Part shown: in pieces, positions 1 through 11,742 of the stretch
Layout: every line of letters starts with the position of its first letter
Position numbering within the stretch: the first letter of the stretch is position 1
DNA from: Dendrophyllia cribrosa
Taxonomy: Eukaryota > Cnidaria > Anthozoa > Scleractinia > Dendrophylliidae
Assembly (NCBI GenBank): GCA_024195265.1
Contig: JAJLRJ010000014.1
Coordinates: forward strand, 24,805,509 to 24,869,508
DNA: 64,000 nucleotides
Reading direction: 5' to 3'
Position numbers and translations under genes: made by a program
The notes under the pieces: model-generated
Told to the model about the DNA's origin: nothing
The model's database searches: none
What the model saw: only the letters and a program-made list of their open reading frames with translations

Positions 1-134
1 TAATGGCTTATTACATTGTATCGATCTCAGCATGATTTTGACCTTATTATAAAACATTGACCATGATAATAGGAAACACTTTCATGAAGCGTGAGTGTTA
101 AATCATACTAAAATAAACTGTTCAATGCTTTGAT

Positions 135-1501
135 TTATCTGAAGCAGTCTTCTAAAGAAGGGGGGCTTAGACCGAAAAACTCTGAGGTAGTATTCCCATA
201 TAAGCAGGTTATCGCATTGTTAAGGAGTGCACTGACTAGATACATTTTTCCAACACTGCTCATGCCAATTTTTAAATTTTTCTTGAAATCCAAAAATTTA
301 AAATCATTTATAATATCCCCAAACAGCCACTCGACAGAAACCCTGACAGAACTCATCTCTGCATTGTATGCTTCCATCATTGGGGTTAGTCTGCCATAGC
401 GAAATGGTGCTTGAAGGTGCACTCGCAAAGGATAGGCGGGATCACCGTACACACACATAGGATCACCAGCTGGAGAAAATGCATTTCGCTCAAGCTCGCG
501 GAGGAGGTTGGAGTCCACCAACATACTAGCATCATGCTTTTTTCCCTCTGAAAGCAAAATTGAAATGTTTTCAGTATTATCTATACCCTTTGGTACATGG
601 GTAATGGAGTTCATTCACAGAAATTAACTACAATCCCTGCTCCCCTGGCTGTGCGTAAAAATTAACTACTGTAATGTGAATCTGGGGATGATGTTTAATG
701 AGATCATCAACCGTACATATATGTAAACTTTTTTATTGAATTTGCAGGGTATCAGTCTACTAGGAGCTGATGTGTAATACATTGAAGAGGAATACAATTT
801 ATATACAAAATTGGAATTCTTACTTACCAACTGGTCCATACATATTCCCAACGAGCCCATTTGGAAGAGCAACAGACTGGAATTTTAACGAGTGGACACG
901 CTTGTGCCCATTGTATACAATTCTTTGGTGTTGATCGGGGCGGGCTATCGGTCTTACTGTCCCATCAATAAATCCGAAACAGTTTTCTAGAAGGGCCCCT
1001 TTGGCATGAATGACATCAGCATACTCCTGTAACAAAGGAGGACTCAAAATATCGTGATTCCATCGGGCAATTCGGTGGCTGTGAAGGTTGAAAATGTTAT
1101 CCATGACTTCGTTCGTTATCATGCATAACTCCGGCACTGGTCTTCCAAATCGACAGATCATATCTGAATATCTGCATGGATATGAAAACCTCAGTCCTCA
1201 GCAGCTGCAGCATGCATAAGCCTTCAATTCTATCACATACTGTTCTTTGTTGACAACGGATGTTGGCTGGTAGTTGAAGAACATTTGCCAGCACAGGGAT
1301 GTCTTGTTTGCGGACTCTAAATTCAGCTAAACATTCCGCCTCGTCAATGTTTTGTAAATCAAATCTTTCATACGAATCGTACGGAAATTCTGGGTTCTTC
1401 GACTGGTAGGCCTCCCACAAGACCAAAAATTCTTCATCTGTAATGATCTTCATATCATAAGATAGAAGCAGCATTTCTCTTATTTTACAAAAAGACGGCA
1501 T
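135..1501 (-). pseudogene. PIF/Harbinger-like DDE nuclease (DDE_Tnp_4 family), two exons, one frameshift
   Basis: The family is the HARBI1/PIF nuclease, which acts as a transposase or a domesticated nuclease. Exon 1 runs 1501 to 828 and starts at an ATG (MPSFCKIREM). It carries the first catalytic Asp in FIDGT (about 945-965) and a GHKRVHSLKFQ stretch. At 827-822 there is a donor GTAAGT, and at 549-548 an acceptor (TTTGCTTTCAG). Exon 2 runs 547 to 135 and carries the second Asp in YGDPAYP and the Glu in EWLFGD. The junction is in phase and rebuilds the family's GPVEG..HD context. Near 1170-1185 the reading frame shifts by one base between LLRTEV and the downstream YPCRYSDM frame, so exon 1 is broken unless this is a sequence error. 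No TIR was found around it, so either an old transposon or a decayed host copy is possible. The family call is firm. Confidence 0.85.
548..827 (-). other. Intron of the Harbinger-like gene
   Basis: A 280-bp intron with donor GTAAGT directly after GGACCAGTTG and acceptor TTTGCTTTCAG before AGGGAAAAAAGC. The split codon (G + AG, Glu) restores the conserved motif. Visible splice sites support the minus orientation. Confidence 0.8.
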
Positions 1502-1662
1502 TTTCTCACAGCTAGGTCCCTAAGAAGTCGCCGTCGCGAAAACTTCTCTTTGCTTAAACCTTTGTAATTTGGCGGGAACGACGGCATCCGCTACCCAGGC
1601 TCTCTCGGTTACTAACGTCGCCGTCGCCCCTAAAACGTCGGTGCTTAAGTTCCCTTTTTTCT

Positions 1663-1693
<31 letters not shown>

Positions 1694-1857
1694 CGCTTAT
1701 TTGGAGAGGGGCGCTTATTACAAATTTTGAGCCTTAGGAGAGGCGGTAATTCGAAGCGGGGCGTTTATTTGAAGCTGGGCGCTAATTCGAGCATGTACGG
1801 TATATATATTAGGTAGAAAGTAGATCAACAAATAATTGACACTGATCAAATTACGAC
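1502..1857. other. Non-coding spacer with a G homopolymer
   Basis: No gene seen. It contains a run of about 30 G (1664-1693) flanked by repeated GGGGCGCTTATT-like words (1690-1790), a low-complexity block that could hide an assembly error. Confidence 0.6.
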
Positions 1858-2167
1858 ACTAACCAAATCACGATATTTTGCGATAGCCGAGTTCAATAAT
1901 TGTTTTATCATTCGATCACCGAGTTTGGTTTTTAATTTAATATTTTATTCATAACTGCTAAAACAGAAATCGGGCTGGCATTGTAGAAAACGGGTGCAGA
2001 ACAATTGACTTACCTGCTTGTTTAAAGCGCGCGGAGTTAGGAAGGGGTTTGTGTGGATTAGGGGTGGGAACGGGACGATTGTTTTGAATTAATATATTAA
2101 GATTATTCGGCAAGCTAACAAAACGTTAATTTTGGATGTTATGTAATGCGCTATATAAATGCCATTA

Positions 2168-2202
<35 letters not shown>

Positions 2203-3259
2203 ATAATAATTATTATTATTATTATTATTATTATATTTCGGTTGAATAACGAAAGTTTGGGTTGAAGTTGAATGAATATTTTCGTTGGATAAACAAATGT
2301 TTGGTTTGTAGTTGAATCAACATCTCTGTAGAATGAAGCAAGTGTGGGCTGAAGTTAAATCAATATTTTAGATGAATAGCAGTACTTTGGGTTGAAGTTG
2401 AATACAAACGCATGTTGTTAAATATAAGTACAAGTCGTTGAATGTAAACGTTTCTTTTTGAAAATAAATATTAAATTAGGAAATAACACAGATACAAATA
2501 AATAATAAATAAATACACGCTGTTGAATTTTGCAACAAATGGTTAACAGTAGTGGATAACTTGGTACTATCATGCGAATTCTCTTTTTTCCCGCCTCCAG
2601 GGGAAAAAATAACAAAAAATCATTTATGACAGATTTCTAGCATGGATATATATTGTTCCCTACAACGACTTATGATTGATATACATATAATGATACTTGC
2701 TTGATCATTTCAAGACTTGGTAAATTACGTTTAAAATTTACCTCATCCTAAACGCTGAAACGCTACCAGATGTGACAAGCCGCTCAATATTAAACACGAA
2801 ATCAAAAGCTTCGAGCTGGTCCATCCTAGGAAATTATTCACTTACAGCAACCTTAAATTTGTGAGATTAGCAAAAATGCCAGCAGGTAAGACTTTAATCT
2901 TGTTTTCATACAAATGCCTGTACAAAGAAATCACCATAATATGTTAGAATTTTGTGTTTATTACCTTCACCATTTTTATCTCGTTAATACGCGAAACGTA
3001 AATGAGATATAGCGTACGGCCGGGTACAGATATGGAAGTTTTGTCCGGAGGGTACTTCTTTATATATTAAGCTTTATAGGTATACATGTATGCGGCGTCA
3101 AAGGGTATGGTTTTTAAGCCATTTTAATTTGGTCTGAAATAGGATAACGATTTTGAACATTTTTGGCCTGAAAAAGAATATGTTTGTGCACTCTGGTATG
3201 GAATTTAAGGTATGGTTTTTAGAAGAAGCTACGTTTTTAATCATTATTCATTGCTTAAG
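1858..3259. repeat. Segmental repeat X, copy 1
   Basis: The left part (1863-2960) matches 3512-4558 in direct orientation, about 1649 bp apart. The right part (2483-3245) matches 10704-11742. It contains a (TTA)n microsatellite at about 2164-2233 and recurrent words such as GAATAACGAAAGTTTGGGTTGAAGT. Just before 2890 there is a short ATG reading MPAG that ends at a donor-like GTAAGA (ATG about 2876). The ORFs on the minus strand are AT-rich and look incidental. Confidence 0.8.
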
Positions 3260-3505
3260 AAGTGCGGTTGATTAACGTCAGCAATTTGAAGCCCTTCCCT
3301 TAGCCCTTCTCAAATGTTTTACGCAAGCCGCAGCAGTTCATGGGTCCCGGGTTAGCTGCGATCGACATGTATCTTTTGGTCTGAAATAGGGTATCAAATT
3401 TTAGATCAAATCTAAAATAGGGTGTGGAAAATCACATATTTTGGCGTGAAATAGGGTAATGAATTCAAGAAGCTCTCCGCACACCCCCACCCAAATTTTC
3501 GGGGA
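3053..3505. repeat. Copy of the GGGTACTC-ended element family
   Basis: Starts with CCGGAGGGTACT and ends with GGGGAGTA, enclosing repeated AAATAGGGTA-type words (TCTGAAATAGGGTAT and variants). The same ends and internal words occur in the element at 61335-61794, in the opposite orientation. A partial copy lies near 11255-11380. The ends have drifted and no clear target duplication is visible here. Confidence 0.6.
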
Positions 3506-3509
3506 GTAA

Positions 3510-3811
3510 CCAAAATCACGATGTTTTGCGATAGCCGAGTTCAATAATTATTTTATCATTCGATCACCGAGTTTGGTTTCCAATTAAATATTTATCCATA
3601 ACTGTCAAAACAGATATCGGGCTGCCATTGTAGAGAACGGGTGCAGAACAATTAACTTATCTGCTTGTTTAAAGCACGCGGGGTTAGAAAGGGGTTTGTG
3701 TGGATTAGGAGTGGGAACGGGACGATTGTGTTGAATTAATATATTAAGATTATTCGGCAAACTAACAAAACGTTAATTTTGGATGTTATGTAATGCGCTA
3801 TATAAATGTCC

Positions 3812-3859
<48 letters not shown>

Positions 3860-4558
3860 GTTATTATTATATTTCGGTTGAATAACGAAAGTTTGGGTTG
3901 AAGTTGAATGAATATTTTCGTTGGATAAACAAATGTTTGGGTTGTAGTTGAATCAACATCTCTGTAGAAGGAAGCAAGTGTGGGCTGAAGTTAAATCAAT
4001 ATTTTAGTTGAATAGCAGTACTTTGGGTTGAAGTTGAATACAAACGCATGTTGTTAAATATAAGTACAAGTCGTTGAATGTAAACGTATCTTTTTGAAAA
4101 TGAATATAAGTTAGGAAATAACACAGATACAAATAAATAATAAATAAATACATGCTGTTGAATTTTACAACAAATGGCTAACAGTAGTTGATAACTTGCG
4201 AATTCTCTTTTTTCGCGCCTCCAGGGAAAAAAACCTTTATGACAGATTTCTAGCATGGGTATACTGTTTCCTATAACGACTTATGATTGATATACTGATA
4301 AGGATACTTGCTTAATCATCTCAATACCGTGGTAAATTACGCTTAAAATTTACCTCATCCTAAACGCTGAAACGCTACCAGTAAGACAGGCCGCTCAATA
4401 TTAGGCACGTAATCAAAAGCTTCGAGCCGGTCCATCCTAGGAAATTATTTACTTACAGCAATTTTAAATTTCTGAGATTAGCAAAAATGCCAACAGGTAG
4501 GACTTTAATCTTGTTTTTATGCAAATATCTGTACAACGAAATCACCATATATTAGAAT
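3510..4558. repeat. Segmental repeat X, copy 2
   Basis: Direct repeat of 1863-2960 with scattered substitutions, including the (TTA)n tract at about 3812-3870 and the short ATG-CCAACAG-GTAGG motif near 4486. Similarity ends abruptly at about 4558, where a purine-rich stretch (GGAGGGGAGGAAGGAGGGG) begins. Confidence 0.8.
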
Positions 4559-4669
4559 TCTGTGTGGAGGGGAGGAAGGAGGGGCGGAAAGTGCCCACTC
4601 TGAAGCGAAGATTTAAAGAATTTCCAAGTACAGTAGTCGAGGGACTTAAAGGTAAAACAAATTACATTT

Positions 4670-5975
4670 TTCGATGGGAATTTTTGTTGATATCAATCTG
4701 TGATTGACTTTTTCTTAGTGTTCTCGTTAGTTTTGGGGAATTGTTTATAAAACGTGTTGCTTAAATTCAGTTGTATGGATTTCTTGAATTTCATCGAAGA
4801 CAGCTCGGACTCGATGCGCTATAAATGGTACGCGTTTTGCTTTTAAACATAAACTTATGGAGATTTAAAAAAAAAATTCGAAACAAGATTGTGTTGTCCA
4901 TTTTTATGTGTTTGTTCATTCATTACATAGGTTGAAAAACGAGTTTATGTAAACAAAACAAAACAAGACTTGGATTTTATAGTTCTATCTTCACTCGCGT
5001 CGCCTTACGCAAATACGTTTGTGTATTTTCTGCAATTTTGATTTCCAAATCACTTTCTCGGGCTTTTTTGTTACGCAACAGGTAAATTTTAGTCGGAAAT
5101 TAGTCAAACTAGTTATTCTAGAGCGAGAAAAAGTTGTTTTGTGAACTTTTGTGCGGTCTAAATGTACTGTGCAGACGGCCACTTAATAAGCTTACTGTTT
5201 TTGAGAATTGCTAAACTTGAAAAATAGCCCGGTCGTCAATCTTAATTATTGTGCTTCCAACCTTTCACCTTAGTTAAGCTTATTATCTACTTTCTGTTCA
5301 GAGAGCGACGCTGTTAGGCCCAGCCTATCTATTTATATATTATAACACACGTTAGAAATTAGCACTAGTTGTTAAAGTATAAAGGGAAATGTATTTAGTT
5401 TCACATGGGTAAGACTGAAGGGATGATTTTATTTTCTTGTTTTATGCGCTGTAACGCTTTAATAAAATAATAACGAAAATAATAATAATAATTATGTTTA
5501 AAAAAACATGTTTTATAATAATATTCTATAATATATGTGAGATCTAGAGCGCATTTCTTTGAGCATATTATAATGTGTAATATATGGTAGCGAGGTTACT
5601 CATGGATACAAAAATAATGAACATGTATAGGTTCATTGTTTCTTGTCTAATCAAAAGTTTCCCATAATTTCTCTAAAACAAAATCTTTAAAAACAAACTT
5701 TTATCGTTTCAAGGGTTCTAACTGTTCAGTCATCGATCCTGATAACATGATAAAGGGAAAGCAAACAAAATAACGAGTGATTATTCACGTGTTAAATTCA
5801 CTTTTCTTCTCTTACAGGTGAGTCAGACTGGTTAGGTCATCAAAAACGTTGTCAGGTAGAAATGATATAGAATTGAAATCCAAATCCCTATAAAACATTA
5901 AAATGATTTTAATTGGTCGTCTAATGAGTCGTTAACAATAAAACTTACAGCATATGTAAAAAAGATCAGCAAGAA
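4670..5975 (+). repeat. Segmental repeat Y, copy 1 (possible exon remnants)
   Basis: Matches 9427-10703 over its whole length at high identity. It holds weak exon-like pieces on the plus strand. One is ATGGATTTCTTGAAT... at 4773-4828, which reads MDFLNFIEDSSDSMRYK and stops at a GT. Another is a 38-bp block at 5818-5855 between a good acceptor (TTCTTCTCTTACAG) and a GTAGAA donor, open in one frame (ESDWLGHQKRCQ). That frame joins in phase to the MPAG start in the X repeats. A further acceptor lies at about 6000. These may be the 5' end of a duplicated host gene. The gene is not recognised and the exon model is tentative. Confidence 0.6.
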
Positions 5976-7354
5976 GGTTTTGAATATTGTTTTCTTTCAG
6001 ATTCCTACAAATTTTACGAAAAGAGAAATGATGATCCCGTTTTGTAGAGCAAAGGGTTGAACGATGCTCTTATGATACACTTAATAACCATTACTTTCCG
6101 TCCTACTCTTGAACTTGGGTTTTACGCTATCGAGTGTCATTAAGTTTATTTAACGATTATTTTACCGTCAGTGTCCAGCCTTGTGTCATGCGAAGGGTTT
6201 CGAGTCTGCAAATGAAACTCTGCAAATTTATCATATCTTGCTCGGTATGGCTATGGTACTGTTGGTTTTTCGATATTTTCAAAATTAAAATTTGGATTTT
6301 AATTACAATTTTTGAGCATAGATGAATTGGCAGTGAAAATTTTCAACATGTTTAGGACCGTGGGTTACTTTGAAAAATATTCAGAAGGGTGTCAGGTCAG
6401 TGGAAGTGACGAAACTGTTTGTGACTCTGGGTCCGTTATAGAAAAATTAAATTTCCGACTAGTTTCCTTCGATATGGAGGTTTCGAGCTCGAATTCCAGC
6501 TGGCTGTGTTAAACACCTTGTCTCGCGTCAAGGTGGAATTGTGCCAATCTTACAATCTTTTAAGACGTTTAAGGCCAGAGAATATATCCACGGGAAGGTC
6601 TTTTATATTGTTGTACTGCATCAAGTGTCTGAAATGAACACTTTAATTCATACATGTAGCGTAGTTGTACATTCGTGTTGCTTGTTAACGTACAGGAAAT
6701 CCAGATTTGTCAGCTTGGCACACACATCATAAGGTAGTTCAGTGATTTGGTTTTTCTTCAAGCGACTATAAAAAAGTAACAATCAAATAAACAAGAAATC
6801 AATTAAATTACAAGTTGCACTCTGATATAAATGCTATGGAGTAAATTGTAATCGTAAACGTTCTACAATATCTTCTCGATTGAGAGAGCAGGCTGGCAAA
6901 ACGCCGTCCTTTACCTATTAGAGGTTGGAATATAAAGACGAAACATGCGAATGGGGGTTGGGATGGCATTTTTGGATGGACGTTTTTTCTTATTCTCTTA
7001 TGGACCTTTTTTTGGTTAAAGTTTTTTTTTGTTGCTAATTACAGTATGACAAAGTGTAAGTGATACTCAGCAATTTACTGACCTCGGAACTACCATCACA
7101 TTTTCGAAAGTAACAGCAATGTTACCGTCAAGATAAAAATGTTGTTTTATTAATTACTTAGTTAATTTTTTAATGTGTGCGAGGAATAATGCCATGGATT
7201 AAATGTATCATGATCAGATGTTGCGATCATCAGTTAGACCGTCATCACTGAACATCTCGCATAAAGCTATAATTGTGGACAAATCCTAGTTAATCGTGCA
7301 AATTATAAGAGATGATATACGGAGCAAAATCAAACGTGTAATATATATATATAT
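5976..7354. other. No gene recognised
   Basis: AT-rich sequence. Short ORFs at 6134-6732 start in unrelated frames and have no recognisable family. A possible acceptor near 6000 (TTGTTTTCTTTCAG) could belong to the tentative Y-repeat gene. An AT-dinucleotide run sits just before 7355. Confidence 0.4.
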
Positions 7355-7496
7355 GTTATTTGCTGGCCGGGAGGTCCGTATAGGAAAAAACTGTGCCCGA
7401 GGTCTTGAGTACGGCTCGAGGCCGCAGGCCGAGGGCCGTACTCAAGACCGAGGGCACAGTTTTTCCTATACGGACCGACCAAGGGCGGTAAATAAC
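7355..7496. repeat. Palindromic (foldback) element
   Basis: The two halves pair almost perfectly. GTCCGTATAGG at 7374 matches CCTATACGGAC ending near 7475, and GGTCTTGAGTACGGC pairs with its complement across a GC-rich loop (7416-7434). The outer arms GTTATTTGC / GGTAAATAAC also pair. The ORF over it is a by-product. This is probably a non-autonomous foldback element. Confidence 0.8.
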
Positions 7497-8296
7497 TTAT
7501 TTATTATGTTTTTCCTACTTCAATTCAACGATTTGAAGAGAAAATCGTGATACACTTGCACAGCTTTCCAAGAAATCATGTCTTTACGCGCCGCGTCAAG
7601 CAAAACTGACACAACGCGTGCAAAACCTAAATTAACTCGGTAATCTTCAAAACGTTTTCATTCATAAACAAAAGAACATACTTTGCAAAGTGAACTCATT
7701 TCTATTAGTTTATGTCTCTCGGTAGAATAAACGGCTGTTGTGTTTGCTTCCGGTGAGGTTAGAGAAATGTTCTTGCCCACAGCGAAGCCGTGGAAAGCTG
7801 AAGATTAACTTTAAAAACTTTTCAAATTTTTGTATAAAAGAAAAGTCGAGCGTAATTCATTCATAGCAGTGCGAAAGCTTAAACTGAGCTATTCTAATTT
7901 AAAAATCATATTTTCTTGAATGAAAACTTACAGAATTTAGATAAAAGAAGGTAACAACTGCGAAATAAAAGCATTCAAACCGAGCAATGTAGTGTAAGTC
8001 CAAATTATCTCGTAAAATCCGATCGCGAAATTGCGTGTATTAAAATTTATATTGACAACAAGCTAGTACATAACTAGAATCAAATGAAAAATTTAAGCAA
8101 AATTAACAGAATCTCGATTAGAAGAAAAAAGAAACGGAAAAGTAAGAATACTTGAATCAAATGGAGTCAAAAACTTTGTAAACAAGCGCAAGTATTTACA
8201 GTATCTTTTTAGCCAAAAGCAGCTTTGTAACTAAAAAACAACAACAAACGCCGAACAAACTATGAAATCAAAAATCCAAACTTATACTCGCCTTTT

Positions 8297-8554
8297 TTAG
8301 GAATAACATTGACCTTTAATTTTACGGCTGATTTCTCCTTCCACCCAGCAGTTTAATCTCTCTTTCTTCATTGAGTCTTTTTGCCGATACCTCGTCTTTA
8401 GCGTGTTTTCGGATCTTTGTATGTCAACCGACCGATCAGCCATGCATGGTGAAACTTTGCTGGTTTTCTTCATTATTTTCTTCATTTGTTTCGTTAAATA
8501 TTTATGTGGCCAATAAAATTCACTTTCGCTTTGGTAGCTTTCGTCTGGGTCCAT
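8297..8554 (-). CDS. Hypothetical protein or first exon
   Basis: An ATG-initiated ORF of 85 residues (MDPDESYQSESEF...). It has an acidic N-terminus, then a Lys/Arg-rich helical part with few Cys, unlike the AT-driven ORFs around it. A plus-strand ORF overlaps it in another frame but looks less protein-like. The end (KIKGQCYS) precedes a stop; a GTCAAT just before it could be a weak donor, so it may be a first exon. I do not recognise the family. The preceding 150 bases (8557-8720) include GTTACCGTGC words repeated in both halves and may belong to a mobile element. Confidence 0.3.
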   Translation of the reverse strand: MDPDESYQSESEFYWPHKYLTKQMKKIMKKTSKVSPCMADRSVDIQRSENTLKTRYRQKDSMKKERLNCWVEGEISRKIKGQCYS

Positions 8555-8743
8555 AATTAACGGGAAAATTCAATAAAACCAGGGCTTACAAGCTTAAAAC
8601 AACGGAGGCACATCACTCACGAAAGGCTCACGAAAGCGTTACCGTGCCCGTGGGCAGAGATAGGAAAATCCGGACCGCGTTAAGAACCAATCAGATTGCA
8701 GAATTCGTTACCGTGCACTCTTGGAAAAAAATTAAGTTTTTTA

Positions 8744-8770
8744 CAGTACAAATAAACGTTGTTGTTGTTG
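8744..8770 (+). repeat. 3' end of a LINE with (GTT)n tail, severely truncated
   Basis: TACAAATAAACGTTGTTGTTGTTG resembles the 3' ends at 21460-21489, 51205-51225 and (reverse) 55751-55790. Only the terminal piece is left. Confidence 0.4.
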
Positions 8771-9074
8771 TAAATAAATGTAATTAGTCCTTCTTCCGTT
8801 TAGCTCACTTTAGAGACTTTATTCAAACTCACTGAATGGTTACAATAATAATATAGAAGAGATTACTAAACAATATTAAATCGAGGGTTTGAGAAGGAGC
8901 TAGCAAACGGGTACGAGAGCCCGACGAGGCAAATCCCACCATATGTACTACTATATAATATACTATGTACTGTACTAATTGTTTTATTTGCAATTCTGTG
9001 TTATGTGAAGTCGTATTCAAAGAACATCGATGTGGCGCTGAATCCTACAGATACATGGGAAATGAACACGTCCA

Positions 9075-9195
9075 GGGGTCAATTCAATAAAACTTTTGAA
9101 AGTGTAATTTACAAGTGTAGCCATTGTTTCATAGGTTGAAAATAATAGCTATACTTATAAATTACACTTGCAAAAGTTTTATTGAATTGAACCCC
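9075..9195. mobile_element. Short palindromic MITE-like element
   Basis: Ends GGGGTCAATTCAATAAAAC / GTTTTATTGAATTGAACCCC form arms of about 47 bp around a loop of about 25 bp. No coding capacity. Outer bases (GTCC/GGAC) continue the palindrome, so the target duplication cannot be read. Confidence 0.75.
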
Positions 9196-9426
9196 GGACT
9201 GTAACTTATATTTTCAGCTAGTGACCTAAGTAGTGAGAAGAACAAAACATCACGTCTTTCATACACAATCGACGCACTTAAAATAACTTTAAAACAATCT
9301 TAACACTGTGAAAAGGCGGTAGTTTGATATATATTTCGCTTGTTCCAACCTCTTCAGTCGTCCGCCAGATAAAATGACAAAATTGTTTATGTAAGAACCA
9401 TTGAAACAGCCCACGTGTTCTTTGAC

Positions 9427-10703
9427 TTCGATGGGGATTTTTGTTGATATCAATCTGTGATTGGCTTTTTCTCGTTAGTTTTGGAGAATTGTTTATAAAA
9501 CGTGTTGCTTAAATTCAGTTGTATTGATTTCTTGAATTTCATCGAAGACAGCTCGGACTCGATGCGCTATAAATGGTGCGCGTTTTGCTTTTAAACATAA
9601 ACTTATGGAGATTTGAATAATTTTTTTCGAAACAAGATTTTGTTGTCCATTTGTATGTGTTTGTTCATTTAATACATAGGTTGAAAAACGAGTTTATGTA
9701 AACAAAACAAGACTTGGATTTTAGTTCTATTTTCACTCGCGTCGCCTTATGCAAATACGTTTGTGTATTTTCTTCAATTTAGATTTCCAAATCACTTTCT
9801 CGGGCTTTTTTTGATACGCAACACGTGAATTTTATTCGAAAATTAGTCAAACTAGTTATTCTAGAGCGAGAAAAGTTGTTTTGTGAACTTTTGTGCGGTC
9901 TGAATGTACTGTGCAGACGGCCACGTAATAAGCTTACTGTTTTTGAGAATTGCTAAACTTGAAAAATAGCCCGGTCGTCGTCAATGTTAATTCTTGTGCT
10001 TCCGACCTTTCACCTTAGTTAAGCTTATTATCTACATTCTATTCAGAGAGCGACGCTGTTAGGACCAGCCTATCTATATATATTATAACATACTTTAGAA
10101 ATTAGCACTAGTTCTTAAAGTATGAAGGGAAATGTATTTAGTTTCACATGGGTAAGACTGAAGGGATGATTTTATTTTCTTGTTTTATCCGCTGTAACGC
10201 TCTTATAAAATAATAACGAAAATAATAATAATTATGTTTAAAAAACATGTTTTAGAATAATATTCTATATATGCGAGAGCGCATTTCTTTGAGCATATTA
10301 TAATATGTAATATATGGTAGCGAGCTTACTCATGGATACAAAAATAATGAACATGTAGGTTCATTGTTTCTTGTCTGATCAATAGTTTCCCATAATTTCT
10401 CTAAAACAAAATCTTTAAGAACAAACTTTATCGTTTCAAGGGTTTTAACTATTCAGTCATCGATCCTGATAACATCGATAAAGGGAAAGCAAACAAAATA
10501 ACGAGTGATTATTCACGTGTTAAATTCACTTTTCTTCTCTTACAGGTGAGTCAGACTGGTTAGGTCATCAAAAACGTTGTCAGGTAGAAATGTTATAGAA
10601 TTTGAATACAAATACCTATAAAACATTAAAATGATTTTAATTGGTCGTCTAATGAGTAGATAACGATAAAACTTACAGCATATGTAAAAAAGATCAGCAA
10701 GAA
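9427..10703 (+). repeat. Segmental repeat Y, copy 2
   Basis: Copy of 4670-5975. The ATG of the MDFLNF block is ATT here, so that reading has lost its start; the 38-bp exon-like block is kept at about 10546-10583. The copy stops at 10703 after GATCAGCAAGAA and continues directly into repeat X copy 3, unlike Y1. This marks a rearrangement breakpoint. Confidence 0.8.
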
Positions 10704-11742
10704 TTAGGAAATAACACTAATACAAATAAATAATAAATAAATACATGCTATTGAATTTTACAACGAATGGCTGACAGTATTGGATAACTTGCGAATTCTC
10801 TTTTTTCCCGCCGCCAGGGGAAAAAAAATTAAAACTAAATCAGTTATGACAGATTTCTAGCATGGATATATTGTTCCCTACAACGACTTATGATTGATAT
10901 ACAGATAAGGATACTTGCTTAATCATTTCAAGACTTGGTAAATTACGTTCACAATTTACCTCATACTAAACGCTGAAACGCTACCAGATGTGACAGACCG
11001 GTCAATATTAGGCACGAAATCAAAAGCTTCGAGCTGGTCCATCCTAGGAAATTATTCACTTACAGCAACTTTAAATTTGCGAGATTAGCAAAAATGCCAG
11101 CAGGTAGGACTTTAATCTTGTTTCCATACAAATATCTGTACAAAAAAATCACCATATATTAGAATTTCGTGTTTATTACCTTCACCATTTTTATCTCGTT
11201 AACACGCGAAGCGTAAATGAAATATGCGGCGTACGGGTACAGATATGAAAATTTTGTAAGGAGGGTACTCTTTTATATAAGCTATATAGGTATATGCGGC
11301 GTCAAAGGGTATGGTTTTTAAGTCATTTTGGTGTGAAATAGGATAAGATTTTAACCATTTTTGGTCTGAAAAAGAATATGTTTGTACATAGTTAATAGAA
11401 TAAACTGGTTACGAAACTCAGTCAGTCCTTTGTTATATGTCTTTGTTCTCCATTTCTTTTGTTCGTTTGCCTTGACCCTGCACAAAACACAAAAGGTATT
11501 AAAATGCATATGAGCAACTGACCAGTAGAAACATTTGGGTTCACACGTTAAACAAAACAATGTGCAGGGTCACGGTTCGTTCAACATAAAACAAAGCAGC
11601 TTTGTACACTCTTTTTGAAATTTCTTGAGCTTCATAACCAGTTTGTTCTATTAACTATGGTTTGTACACTCTGGTATGGAATTGGGTATGGGTTTTAGAA
11701 GAAGCTACGTTTTTATCATTTATCTATGGAATGATTTGACTC
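10704..11742. repeat. Segmental repeat X, copy 3 (interrupted)
   Basis: Matches 2483-3245 directly, including the MPAG-GTAGG motif near 11094. It is interrupted by a TIR element at 11387-11659; resuming at 11667, it again matches copy 1 (CTCTGGTATGG..., GAAGAAGCTACG). Confidence 0.8.
11387..11659. mobile_element. MITE with ~33-bp TIRs and 7-bp target duplication
   Basis: The termini CATAGTTAATAGAA... and ...TTCTATTAACTATG are inverted for about 33 bp with three mismatches. GTTTGTA is repeated on both sides (11380-11386, 11660-11666). The paralogous sequence near 3184 has the empty site (one GTTTGTG, then CACTCTGG), which proves insertion. No transposase; the minus ORF inside is incidental. 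A 7-8 bp duplication fits hAT- or P-like families, but the ends do not decide it. Confidence 0.9.

Noticed and set aside
7296..7550. ORF through the GC-rich palindrome
   Set aside because: Produced by the foldback repeat; not a gene.
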